NCBI GenBank assembly: GCA_038230035.1 | Contig: JBBRNX010000006.1 | Location: 62,001 to 126,000 of the forward strand | From: Gaiella sp038230035 | GTDB taxonomy: Bacteria; Actinomycetota; Thermoleophilia; Gaiellales; Gaiellaceae | Length of the DNA: 64,000 nucleotides | Direction: 5' to 3' | Notes under the pieces: model-generated | The model's database searches: none | Seen by the model: the letters and a program-made list of their open reading frames with translations, nothing else | What the model was told of the DNA's origin: nothing | Translations under genes and position numbers: made by a program | Part shown: one piece after another, positions 25,593-33,876 of the stretch | How positions within the stretch are numbered: the first letter of the stretch is position 1 | How the letters are laid out: the number at the start of each line of letters is the position of its first letter

Positions 25593-26297
25593 CTAGGCGG
25601 CGGGCGCGGCGGTGCGTTCGGACGAGACCTTGTAGCCGACGCCCCACACGGTGACGATCGGCGAAGCGTCACCGAGCTTCCGCCGTACCTGACGCACATG
25701 AACATCCACCGTGCGGGTGTCTCCGGCAAAGGTGTAGCCCCACACGCGCTCGAGCAGCTGGTCGCGCGTCAGCACGAGCCCGCGATGGTCGAGCAGCTCC
25801 CAGAGAAGGTCGAACTCCTTTGGCGCAAGTTGGATCTCCTCGTCCCCGACGTAGACCTCACGCTTGCCGGCGTTGATCGCGAGGTCGCCGTGGCGGAGCT
25901 CCTTCAGCTCGTCGCGTCGCCGCTCCGGGCCGGCACGCCGCAGAACGCTCTTGACTCGCGCCACGAGCTCACGAGGATTGAAGGGCTTGGTCAGGTAATC
26001 GTCTGCCCCTACCTCTAGACCGATGATCTTGTCGACATCCTCGTCACGTGCGGTGAGCATCAGGATCGGAACGTCCGAGCTCTTGCGGATGCGGCGGCAG
26101 ATCTCGATGCCGTCCATATCCGGCAGGTTGAGGTCGAGGATGATCATCGAGGGCATGCCGGCTGCGACCTGGTTGAGAGCGCCGCTTCCCGTCGGGACGG
26201 TCTTCACGACGTAGCCCGCGTTCTTCAGGTAAAGCGAGATAAAGGACGCGATCGAGGACTCGTCCTCGACGACGAGGATCGTATGCGGCTGGTTCAC
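25593..26297 (-). CDS. OmpR-family response regulator
   Basis: 234 residues with a complete receiver domain (acidic pair in ILVVEDESSIASF, acceptor Asp in MIILDLNLPDMDG, Thr in VPILMLTARDED, Lys in DYLTKPFNPREL). A C-terminal winged helix follows (LAPKEFDLLWELLDHRG, RVWGYTFAGDTRTVDVHVRQVRRKLG, WGVGYKV). First gene of a minus-strand operon with the sensor kinase and the UbiA-family enzyme. Unlike the regulator at 11932-12606, all phosphorylation residues are intact. Confidence 0.96.
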   Translation of the reverse strand: MNQPHTILVVEDESSIASFISLYLKNAGYVVKTVPTGSGALNQVAAGMPSMIILDLNLPDMDGIEICRRIRKSSDVPILMLTARDEDVDKIIGLEVGADDYLTKPFNPRELVARVKSVLRRAGPERRRDELKELRHGDLAINAGKREVYVGDEEIQLAPKEFDLLWELLDHRGLVLTRDQLLERVWGYTFAGDTRTVDVHVRQVRRKLGDASPIVTVWGVGYKVSSERTAAPAA

Positions 26298-26310
26298 GAC
26301 CGTGGGTCTT

Positions 26311-26817
26311 TCACTTCGCCGCCACCGAAACCGCGCTCTCGGGCACGCCGAAGGTCACGCGTGTCGCCAGGCTGGGAATCGGCTGGCACTGGTCGGGCGA
26401 GCCCTTGCAGTCGGCGTTCAGGTCGGCTGCGTAGAGGCCGGTATCGCCGGTCAGGCTCGGAACGCCGAGGAGCGTCGCCGTTCCCGTGCCTCGCGCCGAG
26501 ATCGAGATGCCGTCGCCCCTCACGCTGACGCGGTAGTCGCCGCCAAGGATGCGGAAGCTCACGTTCGCACCCTTGAGATAGGTGCGCCGGTTGCGGGTGA
26601 CGCCGTTCACCGTCGGCTTCCACTGGTCGGCGGGCGTCAGGTCGACGATCTCGACTGACCCTTTAACCAGGCGCCCGAGGAGGCCGCCGTTACCGCGGAC
26701 GACGATGACGCCTCTACCACCCTCGATCGACAGCGCACCAGCTGGTGCGCGCGTTGCGAGCGACGCCGCCGGCAGGACGACAGCGAGCAACAGGAGGGCC
26801 AGGGCGAGACGCCGCAT
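26311..26817 (-). CDS. secreted protein of unknown function
   Basis: 168-residue protein with a clear Sec signal peptide (MRRLALALLLLAVVLPAASL, cleavage probably after ASLA or TRAPA). The mature part is beta-rich: repeated strands and turns such as GRGVIVVRGNGGLLGRLVKG and VSVRGDGISISARGTG suggest a small beta-sandwich or beta-helix. No catalytic motif is visible. The ATG at 26817 precedes an obvious signal sequence; the very long open frame extending past it is the antisense of the antiporter gene. It sits just upstream of the response regulator on the same strand with a 13-base gap, so it may be cotranscribed with that two-component operon and exported as a sensor-linked factor. Confidence 0.75.
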   Translation of the reverse strand: MRRLALALLLLAVVLPAASLATRAPAGALSIEGGRGVIVVRGNGGLLGRLVKGSVEIVDLTPADQWKPTVNGVTRNRRTYLKGANVSFRILGGDYRVSVRGDGISISARGTGTATLLGVPSLTGDTGLYAADLNADCKGSPDQCQPIPSLATRVTFGVPESAVSVAAK

Positions 26818-26904
26818 GCCCTGAGTATCGGCCGGACCGGTGAGTCCGCGGTCAGGCAGCCGTAAGGAAAGTGTTATCGCCTGCCGCGGCGCGATACTTG
26901 CACT

Positions 26905-28077
26905 GTGGGAGACCTCGTCGATTTCGGTCAAGCGATCCTCGTCGTCTCGGTTGGTCTCTCGCTCGCTGTCGGCGGCCGTGTGCTCGCCGGACGGCTCGGG
27001 ATCCCGTCGGCTGCGCTGCTGCTCATCGCCGCGGCGGCTGCGTCCGACCTGAGCGATCGGCTCGCCGGCGTGCTGACGATCGTGCAGGTTCAGCACCTGA
27101 CGACCGTCGCGCTGATCGTGATCCTCTTCGACGGCGGGATGAGCATGGGTTTCGGTCGGTTCCGTGCGGCAGCGGCGCCGATCATCGTGCTCGGTCTCGT
27201 CGGGACGTTTGCCACGGCTGGGCTCGTCGCCGTCGCAGCGCACGCGCTGCTCGGCCTCTCCTGGACAGTCGCCGGATTGATCGGCGCAGCGATAGCGCCG
27301 ACGGATCCCGCCGTGACCTTCTCGGTGCTCGCCGGGCATGAGGTGCACGGTGACTCGGCAACGATCCTCGAAGGTGAATCCGGCTTCAACGACCCGGCCG
27401 GGATCGCCCTCATGGTCGGTCTCGTAGAGCTCGCGACGCACCCGAGAAGCTCGTTTGCCACGTTCATCTGGGATTTTGGCCGCGAGATGGGCGTCGGCCT
27501 CGCAATCGGCATCGCGGGCGGTCTCGCCCTCCGCCGCCTCGTCGGCAGAGTCGTCCTCCCCGAGGCGTCGCTCTACCCCATCGCCGTCGTGCTCGCTGCC
27601 GGCGTCGTCTACGGCGCGGCAACGATCGCCCACGGCTCGGGGTTTCTCGCAGTCTTCGTCGCAGGCATCGCGATCGGGGATTTCGGGTATCCCGAGAGGG
27701 ACGGCGTGCTCCACTTCCACTCGACGCTCACGGCCCTCGGCGAGCTCGCGGTGTTCATCGCCCTCGGCCTCACGGTCGACCTCGGCTACATCCTCGACGA
27801 GGGCCTCTGGTGGCGCGGCCTCGCCCTCGCTGCCTTGCTCGGTTTCGTGATCCGGCCGCTCGTCGTCGGAGGACTGTTGCTGCCGTTCCCACTCTCACGG
27901 CGAGGTCGCATCTTCATCATGTGGAGTGGGTTGAAGGGAGCTGTCCCGATCCTTCTGGCGTCGCTTGCCGTCGCAGGCGGCACTGCGTACGCCGCGCAGA
28001 TCTACGGCATCGTCTTCGTCGTCGTCCTCTTTTCAGTCGTCGTGCAGGGCTCGCTCGTCCCGCGCTTCGCCGAATAG
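26905..28077 (+). CDS. cation:proton antiporter, CPA family (NhaP/KhaP-like)
   Basis: 390-residue, roughly 12-helix membrane protein that exchanges Na+ or K+ for H+. Diagnostic segments are LIVILFDGGMSMGF (about 71-84), IAPTDPAVTFSVLAGHEV (about 128-145), ILEGESGFNDPAGIALMVG with the ion-binding SGxND pair (about 153-171) and SGLKGAVPILLASLAVAGG near 340. No C-terminal TrkA-type regulatory domain is attached, unlike many K+ antiporters. The start is GTG 26905. The 87 bases to the divergent secreted-protein gene hold both promoters. Confidence 0.92.
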   Translation: MGDLVDFGQAILVVSVGLSLAVGGRVLAGRLGIPSAALLLIAAAAASDLSDRLAGVLTIVQVQHLTTVALIVILFDGGMSMGFGRFRAAAAPIIVLGLVGTFATAGLVAVAAHALLGLSWTVAGLIGAAIAPTDPAVTFSVLAGHEVHGDSATILEGESGFNDPAGIALMVGLVELATHPRSSFATFIWDFGREMGVGLAIGIAGGLALRRLVGRVVLPEASLYPIAVVLAAGVVYGAATIAHGSGFLAVFVAGIAIGDFGYPERDGVLHFHSTLTALGELAVFIALGLTVDLGYILDEGLWWRGLALAALLGFVIRPLVVGGLLLPFPLSRRGRIFIMWSGLKGAVPILLASLAVAGGTAYAAQIYGIVFVVVLFSVVVQGSLVPRFAE

Positions 28078-28081
28078 CCGC

Positions 28082-28936
28082 TCAGCCGTAGTCGTAGAAA
28101 CCGCGGCCGCTCTTGCGGCCGAGGACGCCGGCGTCGCGCATAGAGACGAGCCGGTCGGGTGGAGCCATTCGCGGCTCGTGCAACTGCGCATGGAGCGCCT
28201 CCGCCGCGTGAACGTGGACGTCGATCCCGACCAGGTCGACGAGCTCGCACGGTCCCATCGGCCAGCCCGCCCCGCTCCGCATCGCCGTGTCGAGGTCCGC
28301 AGGTGCCACCTGCGCCTCGTCGAGGACGCGGATGCAGTCGTTGAGCAGGGGAATCAGCACGCGGTTGACGACGAAACCCGGGGTGTCGTGGCAGCGGATC
28401 GGCGTCTTGCCGAGTCGCAGCCCGAACGCGAACGCGGTCTCGACGGCATCGTCGGCGCTCCGCTCTGCGCGGACGATCTCGACGAGCGGCATCAACGGCG
28501 CCGGGTTGAAGAAGTGCATGCCGACGACGCGTTCAGGCTTGGTGGTCGCGGCAGCGATCTCACTGACGGACAGCGCCGAGGTGTTCGTCGCCAGGACCGT
28601 GTCGGCTCGGCAGACGCGCTCGAGCTCCGCGAACAACGCGCGCTTCGGCTCGAGCTTCTCCACGATCGCCTCGATCACAAGATCGCAGTCGGCCAAATCA
28701 GCCACATCCGCGGTGAGGGACAGCCGCGCGACCGCTGCATCGCGGGCCTCCTGGCCGAGCTGTCCCTTCTCGACCTTACGCGTCAGGAAATGGGCGATCC
28801 GCTCGTGAGCCTTCTCCGCGAGGTCGAGCGTCACTTCGCGGCCGACCGTCTCGACGCCGGCTTCCACGCAGAGCTGAGCGATACCCCCACCCATCGCACC
28901 GAGCCCGACGACGCCGACTTTGCGAATCTCAGCCAC
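28082..28936 (-). CDS. 3-hydroxyacyl-CoA (3-hydroxybutyryl-CoA) dehydrogenase
   Basis: NAD-dependent cytoplasmic enzyme of fatty-acid or butanoyl-CoA metabolism, 284 residues, the size of single-domain FadB2/Hbd proteins. The Rossmann motif VGVVGLGAMGGGIAQL is at about residues 6-21, the catalytic His region VVGMHFFNPAPLMPLVEIV around 136-154, and DTPGFVVNRVLIPLLND near 183, where Asn is part of the active site. The C-terminus GRKSGRGFYDYG is the family end. The GTG at 28936 fits the family N-terminus. It converges on the antiporter with 4 bases between stops. Confidence 0.94.
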   Translation of the reverse strand: MAEIRKVGVVGLGAMGGGIAQLCVEAGVETVGREVTLDLAEKAHERIAHFLTRKVEKGQLGQEARDAAVARLSLTADVADLADCDLVIEAIVEKLEPKRALFAELERVCRADTVLATNTSALSVSEIAAATTKPERVVGMHFFNPAPLMPLVEIVRAERSADDAVETAFAFGLRLGKTPIRCHDTPGFVVNRVLIPLLNDCIRVLDEAQVAPADLDTAMRSGAGWPMGPCELVDLVGIDVHVHAAEALHAQLHEPRMAPPDRLVSMRDAGVLGRKSGRGFYDYG

Positions 28937-29028
28937 GGCGGTCGATCCTAGAGCAACTCGACCTGGACGACCCATCGCGCCTTATCTAGCCGATCGGCTT
29001 GGACCGATGTAGTCGCAGCAGACGCGGG

Positions 29029-29322
29029 CTACGCGGCCGAGTCGAGCTGCTGCGCTCGAAGCTGGAGTAGCGCGATGACGTCGGCGGTGGCGACGAACGG
29101 ATCCGAGACCGTCTCGCCCGTTGCCGTCGAGACGGCGGCCACGAGCTGGCCGTCCGACTCGGCGAGCAAAACGGGCTGCACCGGCGGCTCCGGACGCTCC
29201 GCAAGCTCGACGAGCCGACCGAGAGCGACAGAATCCTGAACCTCGGCGCGGCGGATGACGATCCGTCCGCGCCCGGCCACGACACGCCGAACGGCGGTCG
29301 GCATGTCGTGGCCGCGGCTCAC
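29029..29322 (-). CDS. conserved small protein of unknown function
   Basis: 97 residues from GTG 29322, which overlaps the preceding micro-gene's stop by GTGA. It contains RIVIRRAEVQDSVALGRLVELAERP, resembling the first helix region of GNAT proteins (IRRAxxxDxxAL), then VLLAESDGQLVAAVSTATGETVSDPFVATADVIALLQLRAQQL, described here from residues 50 to 92. Similar small single-GNAT-strand proteins are common in actinobacteria, often beside regulators, but no activity is assigned. It is too short for a full acetyltransferase. Confidence 0.7.
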   Translation of the reverse strand: MSRGHDMPTAVRRVVAGRGRIVIRRAEVQDSVALGRLVELAERPEPPVQPVLLAESDGQLVAAVSTATGETVSDPFVATADVIALLQLRAQQLDSAA

Positions 29323-29432
29323 GTGTTCCGCCGCTTGCGCTCGACGTCGTCGACGCGCGAATCCGCACCCCAGAGGAGTGCCGCCGGGCCGACGAGAACG
29401 ATGAAGAGAATCACTGCGATTGACATGCCCAT
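29319..29432 (-). CDS. 37-residue single-pass membrane micro-protein
   Basis: From ATG 29432 the minus strand encodes MGMSIAVILFIVLVGPAALL followed by WGADSRVDDVERKRRNT and TGA. It has a single hydrophobic helix (about residues 3-20) and a basic/acidic tail with GADSRVDD. Short proteins with a helix followed by a (Y/W)GxDSR motif recur in actinobacteria, as far as I recall. Its stop overlaps the next gene's GTG by 4 bases, which supports real translation. The second ATG at 29426 could also serve as start. Confidence 0.6.
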   Translation of the reverse strand: MGMSIAVILFIVLVGPAALLWGADSRVDDVERKRRNT

Positions 29433-29473
29433 AGTGTCGCTTGCAGGTACCATTAGGACAAGTCGAGGATTTC

Positions 29474-30424
29474 ATGACTACGATCACTCAACCTGATACT
29501 TGGCTCGGCGTCGAACTGCGTCATCTCGCCGCTCTCGAGGCCGTCGCGCGGGAGAAATCGTTCGGCCGGGCCGCCGAGCGCCTTGGCTACACGCAATCTG
29601 CGATCAGCCAGCAGATCGGGACGCTCGAGCGCATCGTCGGCGAGAAGCTTCTCGAGCGACCCGGCGGCCCGCGCGCGGTCTCTCTCACCGACGCCGGCGA
29701 GCTGATGCTGCGCCACGCCGAGGCGATCGTCGCCCGACTCGACGCCGCGCGGGCCGATATGGCATCCCTGCGAGCGGGCGAGACCGGGACGCTGCGCGTC
29801 GGGACGTACCAGAGCGTCGGCGCGCGTGTGATCCCCGAGGTCATGCGCCGCTTCCGCACCGAGCACCCTGCGATCCAGCTCGAGCTGCGCGAGCCGACGA
29901 CCGACCCGGAGCTCGGTGACCTGATCGAGAGCGGCGATCTCGATCTCGCGTTCTGCAGCCCCCCACTCCTGCTGGATGGGCCGTTCGAGACGTTGAGGCT
30001 GATGAGCGACCCCTACGTGCTCGTCGTTCCGGCGGACAGCCCGCTCGCAGAGCGCGACGCCGCAACACTCGCCGATCTCGGCGAGCTGTCGCTGATCGGG
30101 TCGCAGGCGTGTGCCAGTGGCACGTATCTCGAGCAATCGCTGAACAAGAACGGCTTCAAGCTCGACTTCGCGTTCCGCTCGGACGACAACGGCACGGTCC
30201 AGGGTCTGGTCGCAGCCGGGTTCGGCGTGGCACTGACTCCGTTGCTCGCAGTGATGCCCGGCGACGAGCGGGTCAAGGTGCTCCGGCTCGAGCCGGAGAT
30301 CCCCCGCCGCGAGATTGCAGTCGTCTGGCACAGCGACCGGCACCGATCACCTGCAGCCCGCGCGTTCGTCGAGATCGCCCGCGAGGTCAGCGCCGCAGTC
30401 GAGCGCGAGCTCGCCGAGCCCTGA
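29474..30424 (+). CDS. LysR-family transcriptional regulator
   Basis: 316 residues. Winged helix with ELRHLAALEAVAREKSFGRAAERLGYTQSAISQQI (about residues 14-48), then the two-lobe effector domain starting at GTLRVGTYQSVGARVIPEV. The ATG at 29474 has GAGGA at about 29464; a TTG at 29441 in frame lies inside the divergent micro-gene region and was rejected. It faces the FAD oxidase/P450 operon, with the two stop codons touching as TGATCA at 30422-30427. Location makes it a candidate regulator of that locus, although LysR proteins usually regulate divergent rather than convergent genes. Confidence 0.94.
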   Translation: MTTITQPDTWLGVELRHLAALEAVAREKSFGRAAERLGYTQSAISQQIGTLERIVGEKLLERPGGPRAVSLTDAGELMLRHAEAIVARLDAARADMASLRAGETGTLRVGTYQSVGARVIPEVMRRFRTEHPAIQLELREPTTDPELGDLIESGDLDLAFCSPPLLLDGPFETLRLMSDPYVLVVPADSPLAERDAATLADLGELSLIGSQACASGTYLEQSLNKNGFKLDFAFRSDDNGTVQGLVAAGFGVALTPLLAVMPGDERVKVLRLEPEIPRREIAVVWHSDRHRSPAARAFVEIAREVSAAVERELAEP

Positions 30425-31918
30425 TCAGGGCCGCACGCTCTGCGCGAAACGGAAGACGTTGGCCGGGTCGTAGCGGCGCTTGACGGCGCGCAGCCGCGTG
30501 TAGTTCGAGCCGTAGTAGGCAGCGCCCCAGCGCGGGACGTCCGGATCGATGTAGTTGACGTAGCCCTGCCCGGAGACGTGCGGTTGCAGGGCGGCGTGCA
30601 GGCCGCGTAGCCAGCTGAGCGCCGAAGGCATCTCGGACTGCGAATCCCAGGAGGCGATCTCCTGGAGTGAGCACAGGGCGTCGCGATGAACGAAGGCGGT
30701 TGCCGATTTCTTGACCCTGTTGATCGCGCCGCCGTACGAGTCGAGCAGGACGATCCCGCTCCGTCCCGCCGCCTGGCGTGCCTCGATGGCGCCGAACAGC
30801 GCCTGCGCCCCGGCGTCGGAAAGCGGCTTCGTCAGGTAGTCGGACTTCGCGGCGAATGTCCCGCGGCCGAGGTTCCCTGCCGGAGGCACATGGCATTCGG
30901 CGAACGTCCCGCTACAGCCGGCCCACATGAGCGCGGCTTCCATGAACGTCCTCTCCGTCGAACCGACTCGCGTCGGCGTCCCGACGAGCAGCGGCGCGAG
31001 AAGCGGCTGGAGCGCAGCCTTCGACCCCAGGAACTGACCGGCGACGGCGACACGCGGCGCCGACGACCCCGTCGTCGCGACCGACAGCACAGAGAACAGC
31101 TCGTCGACCGCCTTCGGCGCCCAGTCCGTCCATGCGGCGAGCGCCTTGCCGGCCTGAGCCCACGGCCATTCGACGATGAACGTCGTCACGGTGTCGACCG
31201 GGTGCACGCGGAAGCGGAACGACGTGACGATCCCGAAGTTGCCGCCGCCACCTCCGCGGCACGCCCAGAACAGATCGGGATGGTGACCGGCATCGACGGT
31301 GAGGACACGGCCCTTCGCATCGACGAGGCGAAGCGAGAGAATGTTGTCGCAGGTCAGCCCGAACGCGCGGGACGTGAACCCGACACCGCCGCCGAGAGCC
31401 AGTCCGGCGATCCCGACGGAGGGGCAGGTACCCGCCGGAATGGTGACGCGATGCTGCCAGAGCCGCTCGTAGACATCGATCAGGCGCGTGCCGGCGCCTA
31501 TGGCCGCCTCGGTGCCGGCCAGGTTGACGGCGGCGTTGTTCAAGCGAGAGAGGTCGATCACGAGCCCGGAGCCGGTCGAGTAGCCCCCGTAGCTGTGCCC
31601 GCCGCTGCGCACCGCGATCCGCACGCCGTTCGCTCGAGCCCAGCGAACTGCACGGGAGACATCGCGTGAGCTCTGGCAGAAGGCGACGCCCAGCGGCATG
31701 ACGTCGTCGAAGCGGGAGAAGTACGGGCGCCTCGCCGCGTCATAGCCGGCGTCCCCTCGGCCGAGCACCGTTCCCTGGAGCTGCTGCGCGAGGGCGCGGA
31801 TGCGAGGATCCGTCGATTCGGTCGGTGACAGAACGCGCCACCAGGGCATGACGCCGACCGCAAGCGAGAGGCGCCCGGCTCGTGCGAGCAGGTCACGCCG
31901 GTCGAGCGAGGCGCTCAT
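30425..31918 (-). CDS. FAD-linked oxidase, berberine-bridge-enzyme type
   Basis: 497 residues. FAD-binding PCMH domain with VRSGGHSYGGYSTGSGLVIDL, whose His is the usual 8-alpha FAD attachment site. GTCPSVGIAGLALGGGVGF contains the Cys that forms the second covalent FAD bond, so the flavin is probably bicovalent. The C-terminal BBE domain ends YINYIDPD...WGAAYYGSNYTRLRAVKRRYDPANVF. An RRDLLARAG stretch plus hydrophobic segment at the N-terminus resembles a Tat signal, suggesting export. The ATG at 31918 overlaps the P450 stop as ATGA. Substrate unknown: relatives oxidise alkaloids, sugars or phenolic alcohols. Confidence 0.92.
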   Translation of the reverse strand: MSASLDRRDLLARAGRLSLAVGVMPWWRVLSPTESTDPRIRALAQQLQGTVLGRGDAGYDAARRPYFSRFDDVMPLGVAFCQSSRDVSRAVRWARANGVRIAVRSGGHSYGGYSTGSGLVIDLSRLNNAAVNLAGTEAAIGAGTRLIDVYERLWQHRVTIPAGTCPSVGIAGLALGGGVGFTSRAFGLTCDNILSLRLVDAKGRVLTVDAGHHPDLFWACRGGGGGNFGIVTSFRFRVHPVDTVTTFIVEWPWAQAGKALAAWTDWAPKAVDELFSVLSVATTGSSAPRVAVAGQFLGSKAALQPLLAPLLVGTPTRVGSTERTFMEAALMWAGCSGTFAECHVPPAGNLGRGTFAAKSDYLTKPLSDAGAQALFGAIEARQAAGRSGIVLLDSYGGAINRVKKSATAFVHRDALCSLQEIASWDSQSEMPSALSWLRGLHAALQPHVSGQGYVNYIDPDVPRWGAAYYGSNYTRLRAVKRRYDPANVFRFAQSVRP

Positions 31919-33090
31919 GCGCTCCACACCACATGGACGGTCTCGGGCTTGCGGAAGACGAGGCCCCGGACGACGCTCGGCCGGTTGGAATCGAGCCTCA
32001 GGCCGCGCAGACGGGCGAGCAGCCGCTCGAGAGACGTCTGCGCCTCGAGCCGCGCGAGATGCATGCCGAGGCAGACGTGCGGGCCGTGGACGAACGCGAG
32101 CTGCCGCGAGACATTCGGACGCTCGAGGTCGAGGCGGTCGGGGTCTGCGAAGACCTCCGGGTCGCGGTTCGCACCGGAGAGCGACACGCGAACGAGCTCT
32201 CGCTCGTGGATTGCCACACCTCCCAGCACGACATCGCGCGTCGAGTACCTGTCGACGACGGCAGCAGCGGGCTCCAGTCGGAGTGACTCCTCGACCGCCG
32301 CCCGCGCGAACCGCGCGTCAACCACCACGAGCTCGGCGGCTCCGGGGCTCGCCAGGACGTGCCGGATGGCGTGAGCGATCATCCCTTCGGTCGTCTCGAT
32401 GCCGCCGAAGAGCAGGACGGCCGCATTCGACACGACGTCGCCGCCCGAGAGACCGCCCGCCTCACTCGCGGCCGCGGCGACCAGAGACGTCGAGGGGTCG
32501 CGCTCGAGGGCCGGCTCTACGGCTGCGCGAAGCTCCGCGAACGCGTGAGCGCCGCTGCCGTCCGCGGGCTCTCCAGCCGTGATGCGGGTGACCTCGGCGA
32601 CGATCGCGTCGTACCAGCCGAGTGCGTCGGCGGGGTCTGTCTCCTCGAGCCCGAGTGCGTGCACCATGGCTGAGACGGCAAGCGGGCCGGCGAAGTCGCG
32701 CCTCAGCTCGGCAGCGCCGTTCGGCTCGAGCGCGTCGATCAGCCGGTCGACCTCGCTCCCGACGAACGCCGTGAACCGCTCGCGGACGGCATCGAGGCGG
32801 AAAGGCCGGGCGAACGGAGCCCGATGAAGCGCGTGCTCGGCTCCGTCGAGCGAGAGCATGCTCGGGCCGACGACCTGAGCCGTCGAAAACCTCTCGTCGT
32901 CGACGGTGTACGTCCTGGCGTCGCGAACGATCTCGAGCGCGAGGTCGTGGCGCGTCACGAGCCAGCCGTCGAGCGCAGGGAGCCACGAGACCGGCTCCTT
33001 CTCGCGCAGTGCCGCGAGAAGTGGATGAGGATCCGCTTCCAACTCCGCCACGGTCGCTGCTGCACCAAGCGGGTAGTGGCTCGTCCGCAC
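31915..33090 (-). CDS. cytochrome P450
   Basis: 391-residue soluble bacterial-type monooxygenase. The I-helix LLFGGIETTEGMI carries the E-T-T oxygen-activation group (around 232-244), EESLR is the ExxR motif (about 280), and FVHGPHVCLGMHLARLE is the haem-binding loop with the Cys thiolate near residue 345. A ferredoxin gene is not adjacent. It starts with GTG and is flanked closely by an alpha/beta hydrolase (10-base gap) and the FAD oxidase (4-base overlap), so it most likely oxidises a substrate shared with them. Confidence 0.95.
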   Translation of the reverse strand: MRTSHYPLGAAATVAELEADPHPLLAALREKEPVSWLPALDGWLVTRHDLALEIVRDARTYTVDDERFSTAQVVGPSMLSLDGAEHALHRAPFARPFRLDAVRERFTAFVGSEVDRLIDALEPNGAAELRRDFAGPLAVSAMVHALGLEETDPADALGWYDAIVAEVTRITAGEPADGSGAHAFAELRAAVEPALERDPSTSLVAAAASEAGGLSGGDVVSNAAVLLFGGIETTEGMIAHAIRHVLASPGAAELVVVDARFARAAVEESLRLEPAAAVVDRYSTRDVVLGGVAIHERELVRVSLSGANRDPEVFADPDRLDLERPNVSRQLAFVHGPHVCLGMHLARLEAQTSLERLLARLRGLRLDSNRPSVVRGLVFRKPETVHVVWSA

Positions 33091-33100
33091 GCAGGTTGGC

Positions 33101-33847
33101 CTAGCTCTCTTGCAGGAACGCGAGCAGGTGCGCGTTGATCTCGTCGGCCCGCTCGAAACTCGGTAGGTGTCCCGTCCCAGACACCCTCACAAGGCGAGCT
33201 CCTCCGACGGAGTCGGCAATGTGCGCAGCAATCGCATGCATGTCGGCGACGTCTTCCTCGCCCACGAGCACGAGCGTTGGACAGCGGATCTCGCCGAGCC
33301 GGCGACTCATCGGAGGGTCGAGGATCTCTTCCTCCTCAGCGCCGTTCTCCCACCCATCCTTCTGCAGCTCATACGAGCGCAGCACCATCCCGCACACGGC
33401 TGCTCGCATGGTCGAGTCGACCGCTTCGGGCGAGCGGCGTGGGCCATCGACCCAAAGCCGCACACTCGCCTCGGCAGCAGCCTCGAGATCACCCCGCTCG
33501 AAGGCCGCCTCCTCCTCGGCCCAGCCGGCGCGTGTCTCGTCAGACCATTCCCAGCCGGGCAAGCCGGGCGCGATCAGCACCAGCCGTTCCACAAGCTCCG
33601 GCCGGAGCACCGCGAGCTCGAGAGCCACTCTGCCGCCTAGCGAGCTGCCGACAACGGCGGTCGGGCCGTCGAGCAGCGCCTCGACGTCGCGCACGTACGA
33701 GAACGGCGCGGGCTCGAGCACCTGATGCCCGAACCCGCGTAGGTCGGGCGCAAGCACCCGATAGCCAGCGGCCCGCAGCACGTCGACCTGCGGCTGCCAC
33801 ATACGGCTGTCCGCGATCCCGGCATGGAGCAACAGAACAGTGCTCAC
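33101..33847 (-). CDS. alpha/beta hydrolase
   Basis: 248-residue serine-type hydrolase. VLLLHAGIADSRMWQPQV (oxyanion His-Ala-Gly loop), LAPDLRGFGHQ, TAVVGSSLGGRVALELAVL with the nucleophile elbow GSSLG (about 82-86), LVLVGEEDVADMHA (acid) and RVSGTGHLPSFERADE (catalytic His) give a complete triad. Relatives include beta-ketoadipate enol-lactonases and C-C bond hydrolases. GTG 33847 has GGAGGG a few bases upstream. Second gene of the minus-strand P450 operon. Confidence 0.92.
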   Translation of the reverse strand: MSTVLLLHAGIADSRMWQPQVDVLRAAGYRVLAPDLRGFGHQVLEPAPFSYVRDVEALLDGPTAVVGSSLGGRVALELAVLRPELVERLVLIAPGLPGWEWSDETRAGWAEEEAAFERGDLEAAAEASVRLWVDGPRRSPEAVDSTMRAAVCGMVLRSYELQKDGWENGAEEEEILDPPMSRRLGEIRCPTLVLVGEEDVADMHAIAAHIADSVGGARLVRVSGTGHLPSFERADEINAHLLAFLQES

Positions 33848-33876
33848 GACCCTCCTCGACCGACTAGCGGCCGCTG

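Noticed and set aside
26311..27720. Long 469-codon open frame on the minus strand across the antiporter gene
   Set aside because: Only the last 168 codons form a plausible protein with a signal peptide; the rest is Asp/Arg/Glu-rich antisense of the CPA antiporter, a common artefact at this GC content.
29420..29453. TTGACA followed by TACCAT as a promoter for the LysR gene at 29474
   Set aside because: Spacing is 22 bases, too long for a sigma-70 promoter, and TTGACA lies inside the divergent micro-gene.
30418..30431. 14-base perfect palindrome GCCCTGATCAGGGC at abutting stop codons
   Set aside because: It has no loop and arises partly from two facing stop codons; not strong enough to call a terminator or operator.
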